From positions 1-5,990 of the forward strand of contig JANWZG010000247.1 in the NCBI GenBank assembly GCA_025054735.1: 5,990 bases of DNA, written 5' to 3'. A program made the translations under genes and the position numbers. The number at the start of each line of letters is the position of its first letter. Position 1 is the first letter of the stretch. Shown one piece after another: positions 1 through 5,423 of the stretch. This DNA comes from Cyanobacteriota bacterium (lineage in GTDB: Bacteria > Cyanobacteriota > Cyanobacteriia > SKYG9). The notes beneath the pieces are model-generated. The model saw only the letters and a program-made list of their open reading frames with translations, was not told the origin of the DNA and made no database searches.

Positions 1-410
1 CACTATCTCAGACGGATGGCATTACCGTAGTCTCTCAGTCCCATTGGTATCGAACACGGCCTGTTGGCCCCCCTCAGCCTGACTATCTCAATGGTTGTGC
101 TCTATTAAGGGTGACCCTAACTCCCCTGGAACTACTGCAAGTATTGTTGGCAACTGAGACGAAGTTTCAGCGGGTTCGACGAGGCAAAAACCAACCTAGA
201 ACTTTAGATTTAGATTTGTTACTGTTTGACAATTTGGTGCTGAATTTGCCAGAATTGCAGATTCCTCATCCCCGGATGATTAATCGGGCTTTTGTATTAG
301 TGCCATTGGCAGAAATTGCCCCAGATTGGATTGAACCTATCTCTGGGTTGTCGATCGCTCAACTTGTGAACCGCGTAGATTGCTCAGGTATTTTGCGACG
401 GGAGTCTTAG
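1..410 (+). CDS. folK: 2-amino-4-hydroxy-6-hydroxymethyldihydropteridine pyrophosphokinase (HPPK), 5'-truncated by the window edge
   Basis: HPPK moves pyrophosphate from ATP to 6-hydroxymethyl-7,8-dihydropterin, the step before dihydropteroate synthase in cytosolic folate synthesis. The reading frame is open from base 3 to the TAG at 408-410, giving 135 residues. The family is usually about 160 long, so roughly 25 N-terminal residues are missing off the left edge. Visible hallmarks are the SxWYRTRPVGPPQPDYLN segment (visible residues 13-30), the basic RVRRGKNQPRTLDLDLLLF block, PHP and NRAF. By comparison with E. coli HPPK, the Arg at 198-200 matches R92, the Asp codons at 207-209 and 213-215 match the Mg-binding D95 and D97, and the His at 267-269 and Arg at 285-287 match H115 and R121. 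The GTG at 111 is internal and not the start, because conserved HPPK sequence continues upstream of it. Bases 181-300 are about 38% GC, lower than the neighbouring genes, which partly reflects TTA/TTG leucine codons. The active site appears intact. Confidence 0.95.
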   Translation, partial: LSQTDGITVVSQSHWYRTRPVGPPQPDYLNGCALLRVTLTPLELLQVLLATETKFQRVRRGKNQPRTLDLDLLLFDNLVLNLPELQIPHPRMINRAFVLVPLAEIAPDWIEPISGLSIAQLVNRVDCSGILRRES

Positions 411-428
411 TTACAGTCAAGACAGCCA

Positions 429-463
429 ACTTCATGCCATTTTATGAAGTGTCCCTGTTGGGA
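429..463 (+). repeat. Two adjacent small inverted repeats downstream of folK
   Basis: A perfect 7-bp inverted repeat (ACTTCAT at 429-435, ATGAAGT at 444-450, 8-base loop) is followed at once by a 4-bp hairpin (TCCC 452-455, GGGA 460-463, 4-base loop). They begin 18 bases after the folK stop and end 66 bases before the acyltransferase start. They could fold in the folK transcript as a terminator or 3'-end stabiliser, but no T-run follows, so a canonical intrinsic terminator is not supported. The rest of the 411-529 gap shows no convincing promoter or second gene. Confidence 0.3.
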
Positions 464-529
464 AAGAAATCCATGCAGAAGCGCCATAGGGTTATGTAAG
501 TATAGAGTTCCCAAAGCAGCTAGTGTCAT

Positions 530-1321
530 ATGACCCAGTTACAGTCTATCCGTCCGCACTCATCAGGCAGCAATCTACCAAACATTCAGGCTAGCTTTCC
601 CTATCCTTACTCTAATGCCGATGTTAGTGTTGCTCCTTGTTCTATCACTCACCACTCGCACTCAGCAGCCGCAACTGTGAACTCTTGTGTCTCACCATGG
701 CTGATGCCCCTGGTGTATCCCCTCGGTCACCGACTCGTTATTCCTGCATATTTCCGCCGTGTCGATATTGTTGGGCAAGAGAACCTGTTCATCGATAAGC
801 CCATAATCTTAGCGCCTACCCACCGATCGCGCTGGGATGCTCTGATTGTTCCCTATGCAGCCGGAAAGCTAGTGACTGGCAAGCACCTACGGTTTATGGT
901 TTCTGCTGATGAGATGCTAGGTCTGCAAGGCTGGTTTATTCGGCGCTTGGGCGGATTTCCTGTGGATACTCGTAAGCCCTCTATTGCTACTCTGCGTTAC
1001 ACCATTGAGTTGCTGCACCGACGAGAAAGTCTGGTCATCTTTCCAGAAGGCAACATTCACCATGGTCAGCCTGTGCAACCATTGAAGCCCGGATTAGCCC
1101 GATTGGCACTGCAAGCTGAATCATTACAGCCAGGGTTAGATATTCATATCGTGCCCATGAGTATCAAGTATGGCTCTGCTTTAGTACCGTGGCGAACGAC
1201 CGTAAGGGTTGCGATTGGCACTCCACTGTCCATTGCTCCCTATACCAGTGGCCATACGAAGCAGCAGGCCAAGCATCTGACCCAAGCCTTAGAGCAGGCA
1301 TTGAAGGTACTACACGACTAG
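530..1321 (+). CDS. 1-acyl-sn-glycerol-3-phosphate acyltransferase family protein (PlsC-type)
   Basis: Members of this family acylate lysophosphatidic acid or related lysolipids at the membrane to make phosphatidic acid, the precursor of glycerolipids. All four acyltransferase blocks are visible in the 263-residue product. Block I is the HX4D catalytic motif HRSRWD (H98, D103). Block II is GGFPVDTR (141-148). Block III is FPEGN (171-175, with E173 and G174). Block IV is VPMSIKYG (208-215). The sequence around blocks I and II, including LRFMVSADE and LQGWFIRRLGG, resembles cyanobacterial PlsC-like proteins from memory. A hydrophobic stretch at about 56-75 could sit at the membrane. Residues 1 to about 54 are a Ser/His/Asn/Pro-rich low-complexity extension outside the domain. 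ATG 530 is the only ATG after the in-frame TAG at 521-523 and before the domain. It has no clear Shine-Dalgarno, so a later start (for example GTG 677) is possible. The exact acyl donor and acceptor cannot be read from sequence, so no symbol is assigned. Confidence 0.93.
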   Translation: MTQLQSIRPHSSGSNLPNIQASFPYPYSNADVSVAPCSITHHSHSAAATVNSCVSPWLMPLVYPLGHRLVIPAYFRRVDIVGQENLFIDKPIILAPTHRSRWDALIVPYAAGKLVTGKHLRFMVSADEMLGLQGWFIRRLGGFPVDTRKPSIATLRYTIELLHRRESLVIFPEGNIHHGQPVQPLKPGLARLALQAESLQPGLDIHIVPMSIKYGSALVPWRTTVRVAIGTPLSIAPYTSGHTKQQAKHLTQALEQALKVLHD

Positions 1322-1348
1322 TCTAAAAATCCCTGGGTTGTCGTTGAC

Positions 1349-3127
1349 CTAAAATCCCGCTGCTGTGCCCTCACCGCGGGGATCAGCAACTCCCTCTAAC
1401 GTGTCGTCAGGTCGTTGGTGAATGAGAGTGGCATTGCCCCAGGATCTACCTTGGCGAATGGCATGACCACGCTGCCGCAGGTTTTCTACCGTTGCTGCGT
1501 CGATACCGGGTTCCAGAAATAGCTGATCAGGTTGCCATTGATGATGTAGACGTGGAGCCGCAATCGCTGTAACGGCATCTAGCTCAAACACAAGGATATT
1601 CAGCACGAGTTGAATGACTGTAGTGATAATGGTGCTGCCACCGGGTGCACCAAGGGCTAGCCGCAACTGTCCGTTTTCGGTGACGATCGTTGGGGTCATG
1701 CTAGAGAGCGGTGTCTTGCCGGGAGCGATCGCATTGGCCTCGCCGCCCACTAATCCGTAGGCATTCGGTACTCCTGGTGCAATGGCAAAGTCATCCATTT
1801 CATCATTTAGCAAGATGCCCGTGCCAGGAACTACGACTCCAGAGCCAAACCCCCGATTCACCGTGAAGGTTAGACTAACGGCATTACGTTCAGGATCCAC
1901 AACTGTTAAATGAGTGGTTTCCGGAGATTCCTCTGCTAGTTGACGCAAGCGGGTGAGGTTGGGCATCTGCACTTGATTGGATGGAGTGGTAAAGCGAGGA
2001 TTGATCGAGCGGCGGCGATAGGCTAAATACCCCGGACTGAGGAGAGCTGATACCGGCACAGAGACAAAATCAGGATCGCCTAGATATTGGGCACGATCAG
2101 CATACACTAGTCGCATCATCTCTGCTAACAGATGCAGTGTGTCAGGATGCCAGCGCCCCATCGCCTTCAAATCTGTATTGCCGACTATCCCCAACACTTG
2201 CAGCAAATGAACCCCACCGGATGAGGGAGGTGGCATGGAACAGACACGATAGCGCCGAAAGTTTCTACAGAGAGGGTCACGCCAAATAGCTCGGTAGGCC
2301 TGTAGGTCTGTCAGGGTGATCAGCCCTTGGTTAGCGGCCATGTCTTGGACGATCGCCCTTGCTAATTCTCCCTGATAGAAAGTCTGGGGGTCACGGCTGA
2401 GGAGGGTCAGCGATCGACCTAAATCCTTCTGCACTAGGATATCTCCAGGCTGATAGGGCTGACCATTACGCAAAAAAATAGCCTGGGCAGCAGGATTCAA
2501 CAACTCTTGATGACGGGCGATCGCGGTAGCTAGCCGTGGTGTCACAGAGAAACCTTGGGCGGCAACTTGCGCCGCAGGCAGCACTAGCGTGGGCCATGGA
2601 CGCTTGCCATAGCGCCGATGCACGGTATATAGCCCAGCGATCGTCCCTGGAACTGCAACAAGGCGATGTCCTCGTTGGGCGTAACTCGCCTGTGGCTTAC
2701 CGCTGCTGTCTAGAAACATATTGCGACTAGCCTGTCGAGGTGCCCGTTCTCGAAAGTCCAGAGCAGCCATCTGCTGACGATCGTGCTGATAGATCAATAA
2801 AAAACCACCTCCGCCGATTCCCGCTGAAAATGGCTCCACGACAGAAATCATCAGGGCAGTTGCCACGGCTGCATCCACAGCATTGCCACCTGCTTTCAGC
2901 ACAGCAACCCCAGCCTCGGTAGCAATTGGATGGGCAGAGACCACCATGCCGCCTTGACTCTGAGCCTGTTGGTTTTGAGCCTGTTGGTTCTGGACGATAG
3001 GAAGCTGGCGATTGCTCTGTGCTAGCACCCTACTCGATGTAACAACTGTCCACATTAGCAGTACTGCCGCCATGGCACTTAGGCCCCTGCTGACATCATG
3101 TACCCTCGCTCGGTTATTACCTGTCAC
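1349..3127 (-). CDS. ggt: Gamma-glutamyltransferase, secreted proenzyme
   Basis: Ggt hydrolyses or transfers the gamma-glutamyl group of glutathione and related compounds. It is an Ntn-hydrolase that cleaves itself into large and small subunits. The 592-residue product has a Sec-type signal peptide: a basic N-region, a hydrophobic core at about 16-30, and a likely cleavage site after VLA at residue 36, implying a periplasmic location. The small subunit should begin at T404 in the TTHLTVVD motif (codon at 1916-1918), equivalent to E. coli T391. Binding residues line up with a constant offset of 12-13: R126 (E. coli R114), N424 (N411), D446 (D433), S475-S476 (S462-S463) and G496-G497. E443 replaces E. 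coli Q430, and human GGT also has Glu there. The lid-loop region PGVPNAYGLVGGEANA is present, as in E. coli. The start is GTG at 3125-3127: a good AAGGAG Shine-Dalgarno lies 9 bases upstream and an in-frame stop lies just beyond it at 3146-3148. It is transcribed divergently from argD and converges on the acyltransferase gene. Confidence 0.97.
   Translation of the reverse strand: MTGNNRARVHDVSRGLSAMAAVLLMWTVVTSSRVLAQSNRQLPIVQNQQAQNQQAQSQGGMVVSAHPIATEAGVAVLKAGGNAVDAAVATALMISVVEPFSAGIGGGGFLLIYQHDRQQMAALDFRERAPRQASRNMFLDSSGKPQASYAQRGHRLVAVPGTIAGLYTVHRRYGKRPWPTLVLPAAQVAAQGFSVTPRLATAIARHQELLNPAAQAIFLRNGQPYQPGDILVQKDLGRSLTLLSRDPQTFYQGELARAIVQDMAANQGLITLTDLQAYRAIWRDPLCRNFRRYRVCSMPPPSSGGVHLLQVLGIVGNTDLKAMGRWHPDTLHLLAEMMRLVYADRAQYLGDPDFVSVPVSALLSPGYLAYRRRSINPRFTTPSNQVQMPNLTRLRQLAEESPETTHLTVVDPERNAVSLTFTVNRGFGSGVVVPGTGILLNDEMDDFAIAPGVPNAYGLVGGEANAIAPGKTPLSSMTPTIVTENGQLRLALGAPGGSTIITTVIQLVLNILVFELDAVTAIAAPRLHHQWQPDQLFLEPGIDAATVENLRQRGHAIRQGRSWGNATLIHQRPDDTLEGVADPRGEGTAAGF
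1725..1732. repeat. HIP1 octamer GCGATCGC
   Basis: A perfect copy of the highly iterated palindrome of cyanobacterial genomes, inside ggt. Many further CGATCG cores are scattered through the window. It is useful as an indicator of taxonomy and carries no assigned local function. Confidence 0.9.
2517..2524. repeat. HIP1 octamer GCGATCGC
   Basis: Second perfect HIP1 copy, in the part of ggt encoding the large subunit. Confidence 0.9.
2961..2990 (-). repeat. 15-bp tandem duplication inside ggt encoding NQQAQ twice
   Basis: Two adjacent 15-base units at 2961-2975 and 2976-2990 differ only at their last base. Read on the minus strand they encode NQQAQ-NQQAQ (residues 47-56), within a Gln-rich linker between the predicted signal-peptide cleavage site (A36) and the start of the conserved Ggt domain (about residue 59). 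The near-identity suggests a recent in-frame duplication. The linker is not expected to affect catalysis. Confidence 0.85.
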
Positions 3128-3136
3128 AGTGCAACT

Positions 3137-3142
3137 CTCCTT
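3137..3142 (-). promoter_or_regulatory. Shine-Dalgarno of ggt (AAGGAG)
   Basis: On the minus strand AAGGAG is followed by a 9-base spacer and then the GTG at 3127-3125. It supports this GTG over the downstream in-frame ATG (residue 19), which would remove the basic N-region of the signal peptide. Confidence 0.75.
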
Positions 3143-3226
3143 GCTCTACCCAATGCAGAACACTCAGCAGACCACGCAACCATTTACGCTCATCATCAAA
3201 CACTGACAGAATTGCCCCCCTCTCCC

Positions 3227-3257
3227 TTGACGAATCGCTTGTTGCCTACTTTACAAT
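3227..3257 (+). promoter_or_regulatory. Candidate sigma70-type promoter for argD
   Basis: TTGACG at 3227-3232 (5 of 6 to the -35 consensus) and TACAAT at 3252-3257 (5 of 6 to the -10 consensus) are separated by 19 bases, slightly longer than optimal. Transcription would begin near 3264, leaving a leader of about 85 bases before GTG 3350. The -10 box overlaps the left arm of the palindrome at 3246-3278. The call comes from consensus matching alone. Confidence 0.35.
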
Positions 3258-3278
3258 CTTTGACAGTATGTAAAGTAG
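3246..3278. promoter_or_regulatory. Perfect 10-bp inverted repeat with 13-base spacer between ggt and argD; possible operator
   Basis: CTACTTTACA at 3246-3255 is mirrored exactly by TGTAAAGTAG at 3269-3278. The arm centres are 23 bp apart, about two helical turns, which would suit a dimeric or tetrameric regulator. The element lies 118 bases from the ggt start codon and 71 bases from the argD start codon. Its left arm overlaps a candidate argD -10 box, which favours an operator over an RNA hairpin, because a transcript starting near 3264 would lack the left arm. I do not recognise the motif as an NtcA, Fur, LexA or ArgR site. The symmetry is seen directly and the function is inferred. Confidence 0.5.
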
Positions 3279-3336
3279 AGTGATCAAGCACCCAATGGGT
3301 CGCTGCCTGTTCCATACTAAATTGATTCCACATCTT

Positions 3337-3342
3337 GGAGGA
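3337..3342 (+). promoter_or_regulatory. Shine-Dalgarno of argD (GGAGGA), deciding the start
   Basis: GGAGGA sits 7 bases upstream of GTG 3350, an ideal spacing. The alternative TTG at 3335 overlaps the 5' side of this ribosome-binding site and has none of its own, so translation should begin at 3350. Confidence 0.8.
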
Positions 3343-3349
3343 TGAAGTT

Positions 3350-4636
3350 GTGAGTCCAGAAACCCTGCTCCAGCAGCCTACGATCGCGTCGCTGCCTCGA
3401 TTGTCGTCAACCATGACTCCGGCAGAGTTTGACGATTACGTAATGACAACCTATGCTCGTTTTCCTGTGACACTGGTGCGAGGGGCAGGCTGCCGAGTTT
3501 GGGACACTGATGAGCGTGAGTATCTGGACTTTGTAGCCGGGATCGCTACCTGCACCCTAGGCCATGCCCACCCTGTAATGGTGCAGGCTGTAACCCAGCA
3601 AATACAGACCCTACACCACGTATCCAACCTGTTCTACATCCCAGCCCAAGGGGAACTTGCCCGCTGGTTGACGGAGCATTCCTGCGCTGATCGGGTGTTT
3701 TTCTGCAACTCTGGAGCTGAGGCCAATGAGGGTGCTCTAAAGCTAGCCCGCAAGTATGCTCATACTGTGTTGGGGATCCAGAATCCGATCGTGCTGACTG
3801 CCCACGCTAGCTTCCATGGACGCACCCTAGCAACGGTGACTGCTACCGGGCAGCCTAAATATCACAAGCATTTTGATCCTCTAATGCCGGGATTTCACTA
3901 CATCCCCTATAACGACATTGCTGCGTTAGAGCAGACGATCGCAATGCTGGATAGCACTGAACGCCAAGTGGCTGCTATCATGCTGGAACCTCTACAGGGC
4001 GAGGGGGGTGTTCGTCCTGGAGATCGTGCCTACTTTCAGCACATTCGCCAACTATGCGACGATCGGGGCATTCTGCTGATTCTGGATGAAGTCCAAGTCG
4101 GCATGGGGCGCACAGGCCACTACTGGGGTTATGAAAACTTGGGCATTGAGCCAGATATCTTTACCAGTGCTAAGGGGCTAGGGGGCGGTATCCCCATTGG
4201 CGCAACCTTGGCTAAGCAGTTCTGCACCGTGTTCCAGCCCGGCGATCATGCTAGCACCTTTGGGGGCAATCCCTTTGCTTGCAGCGTTGCCCTGGCTGTT
4301 TGTCAAACCCTAGAGCAGCACCACATTCTTGACAATGTGCAGCAACGGGGTGAGCAACTTCGGGCTGGGCTACAGCAGCTTGCTGTCAGCTATCCCAACC
4401 TGATTGCTGAGGTACGGGGTTGGGGCCTCATTAATGGCATGGAGCTACGGGCAGATATTGACCTCACGTCTGCTCAGGTAGTAAAAGCTGCCATTGACCA
4501 AGGATTACTGCTTGTGCCTGCTGGCCCCAAGGTAGTGCGATTTGTGCCACCCCTGATCGTGACTGCCGATGAGGTATCGCATGCCCTACAGATTGTTGAT
4601 CGTGTTTTGGCGCTTCTTGCCAACACAGTGGGTTAG
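3350..4636 (+). CDS. argD: Acetylornithine aminotransferase (class III, PLP-dependent)
   Basis: ArgD catalyses the reversible PLP-dependent transfer of an amino group between glutamate and N-acetylglutamate 5-semialdehyde to give N2-acetylornithine, in cytosolic arginine synthesis. The product is 428 residues from GTG 3350. Class III aminotransferase landmarks appear in order: GHAHP (about 71-75), the PLP-phosphate segment NSGAEANE (120-127), FHGRT (154-158), the cofactor-ring Asp in LDEVQVGMGRTG (D246), the Schiff-base lysine in TSAKGLGGG (K275), and STFGGNP (302-308). Class III members include ornithine, GABA and succinylornithine aminotransferases. The close fit to the ArgD pattern (TCTLGHAHP, LHHVSNLFYIP, FFCNSGAEANE) favours acetylornithine. 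In E. coli the enzyme also serves lysine synthesis, but cyanobacteria are known to use the LL-diaminopimelate aminotransferase route, so that role is less likely here. The gene is divergent from ggt and convergent with phnC. ATG 3412 is a possible but less supported later start. Confidence 0.96.
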   Translation: MSPETLLQQPTIASLPRLSSTMTPAEFDDYVMTTYARFPVTLVRGAGCRVWDTDEREYLDFVAGIATCTLGHAHPVMVQAVTQQIQTLHHVSNLFYIPAQGELARWLTEHSCADRVFFCNSGAEANEGALKLARKYAHTVLGIQNPIVLTAHASFHGRTLATVTATGQPKYHKHFDPLMPGFHYIPYNDIAALEQTIAMLDSTERQVAAIMLEPLQGEGGVRPGDRAYFQHIRQLCDDRGILLILDEVQVGMGRTGHYWGYENLGIEPDIFTSAKGLGGGIPIGATLAKQFCTVFQPGDHASTFGGNPFACSVALAVCQTLEQHHILDNVQQRGEQLRAGLQQLAVSYPNLIAEVRGWGLINGMELRADIDLTSAQVVKAAIDQGLLLVPAGPKVVRFVPPLIVTADEVSHALQIVDRVLALLANTVG

Positions 4637-4649
4637 TCTAGCTTTAGAC
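4636..4649. terminator. Small hairpin between convergent argD and phnC, possible bidirectional terminator
   Basis: GTCTA (4636-4640) and TAGAC (4645-4649) pair perfectly around a 4-base loop, starting at the last base of the argD stop codon. The position between two convergent genes 28 bases apart suits a terminator. The stem is short and AT-rich and no T-run follows on either strand, so support is weak. Confidence 0.25.
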
Positions 4650-4664
4650 CAATGGACTGAGCAC

Positions 4665-5423
4665 CTATGAGTCTTCTAGTCGGTAGAGGTCTGCTAGTTG
4701 AGCAGGGGTGACTGTAGCCGTGGGGGCATCAAAAACGAGTCGTCCAGCCTGTAGCCCTAGGATGCGATCGCAATGGCTGAAGGCCAATTCTACAGAGTGC
4801 AGGCTCACGACCAAGGTTTTGCCATCAGTGATGGTCAAGTCTCGCAGTAAATCCATAACATCTCGACTACGCTCAGGATCCAAGCTAGATACAGGTTCAT
4901 CCGCAAGGATGACCGAGGGATTTTGCACTAGCACACGGGCAATGGCTACCCGTTGTTGTTGCCCACCAGAGAGTTGATCAGTGCGGGCAAAGAGCTTGTC
5001 AGGAATGCCTACCCGCTGTAATGCTTTTGCAGCCGTTTCTACCTCTAGGGGATAGAGCAGCGACAGTGCTGCCTTCCAGGTAGGCCATCGTCCGAGATGT
5101 CCAGCATTGACGTTGTGGATTACGGCTAGGTTGTCCACCAAGTGGAATTGCTGGTAGATAGTGCCAATCTGACGTTGCACTCGCCGCAAGCGCTGAGCTG
5201 ACAATTGACCAAGAGGTTGCCCCAGTGCCCACACTTCACCCGCTGTAGGACGCAAGCTGCCATTTAGTAGCCGCAGTAACGTACTCTTGCCTGCACCACT
5301 AGAACCGACGATCGCCACCCGTTCTCCTGCATGGATGCTTAGATTCAGATGGTCGATCGCCAGTTGTGTGCCAAATCGTTGACATACTTGCCGCAGCTCA
5401 AAAACTGGAGAGTCTCCGCTCAC
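4665..5423 (-). CDS. phnC: Phosphonate/phosphite-type ABC importer, ATP-binding protein
   Basis: This is the cytoplasmic ATPase that powers uptake of phosphonate or related reduced-phosphorus compounds. The 252-residue product has a complete nucleotide-binding domain: Walker A GSSGAGKST (40-48, K46), Q-loop QQF (91-93), signature LSGGQQQR (151-158), Walker B VILADEP (171-177, D175 and E176), D-loop SSLDP and H-loop H209. The helical segment NAGHLGRWPTW followed by LLYPLEVE at 106-129 fits the PhnC subfamily and not other ABC ATPases. The GTG start (5421-5423) overlaps the phnD stop in the sequence GTGA, indicating translational coupling; no strong Shine-Dalgarno is seen and none may be needed. 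The gene is the last of its operon in this direction, since argD converges from the other side. No permease gene follows it. Confidence 0.93.
   Translation of the reverse strand: MSGDSPVFELRQVCQRFGTQLAIDHLNLSIHAGERVAIVGSSGAGKSTLLRLLNGSLRPTAGEVWALGQPLGQLSAQRLRRVQRQIGTIYQQFHLVDNLAVIHNVNAGHLGRWPTWKAALSLLYPLEVETAAKALQRVGIPDKLFARTDQLSGGQQQRVAIARVLVQNPSVILADEPVSSLDPERSRDVMDLLRDLTITDGKTLVVSLHSVELAFSHCDRILGLQAGRLVFDAPTATVTPAQLADLYRLEDS
4764..4771. repeat. HIP1 octamer GCGATCGC
   Basis: Third perfect HIP1 copy, in the 3' half of phnC. Confidence 0.9.

Noticed and set aside
111..410. folK starting at GTG 111
   Set aside because: The same frame stays open to the left edge and encodes the conserved SxWYRTxPxGPPQPDYLN part of HPPK upstream of this codon.
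1330..1350. Hairpin terminator between the acyltransferase and ggt genes
   Set aside because: Only a weak five-pair stem with G-T pairs can be drawn and no T-run follows.
2536..2922. Plus-strand open frames antisense to ggt
   Set aside because: They are shadows of the strongly supported ggt frame, with no independent evidence.
3260..3265. Perfect TTGACA as a -35 box inside the palindrome spacer
   Set aside because: No acceptable -10 hexamer lies 16-18 bases downstream; the sequence there reads GATCAAG.
3241..3281. Possible NtcA class II promoter: GTT-N8-TAC at 3241-3254 followed by TAGAGT at 3276-3281
   Set aside because: The left half-site is GTT where NtcA prefers GTA, and the gap to the -10-like box is 21 bases. 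Such degenerate matches are common by chance and no perfect GTA-N8-TAC exists in the region.
3012..3283. Two overlapping plus-strand open frames of about 60 codons, antisense to the ggt 5' end and running into the gap
   Set aside because: They overlap the ggt signal-peptide region and each other in different frames, with no family resemblance.
3290..3300. ACCCA-A-TGGGT 11-base palindrome upstream of argD
   Set aside because: Five-base arms are short enough to arise by chance and nothing links it to a known site.
3196..3414. 72-codon minus-strand open frame across the ggt-argD gap and the argD 5' end
   Set aside because: It runs antisense to well-supported argD sequence, has no recognisable motif or ribosome-binding site, and fits a chance open frame.
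4708..5232. Open frames overlapping phnC on both strands
   Set aside because: They cover the same DNA as intact ABC ATPase motifs and have no recognisable domains.
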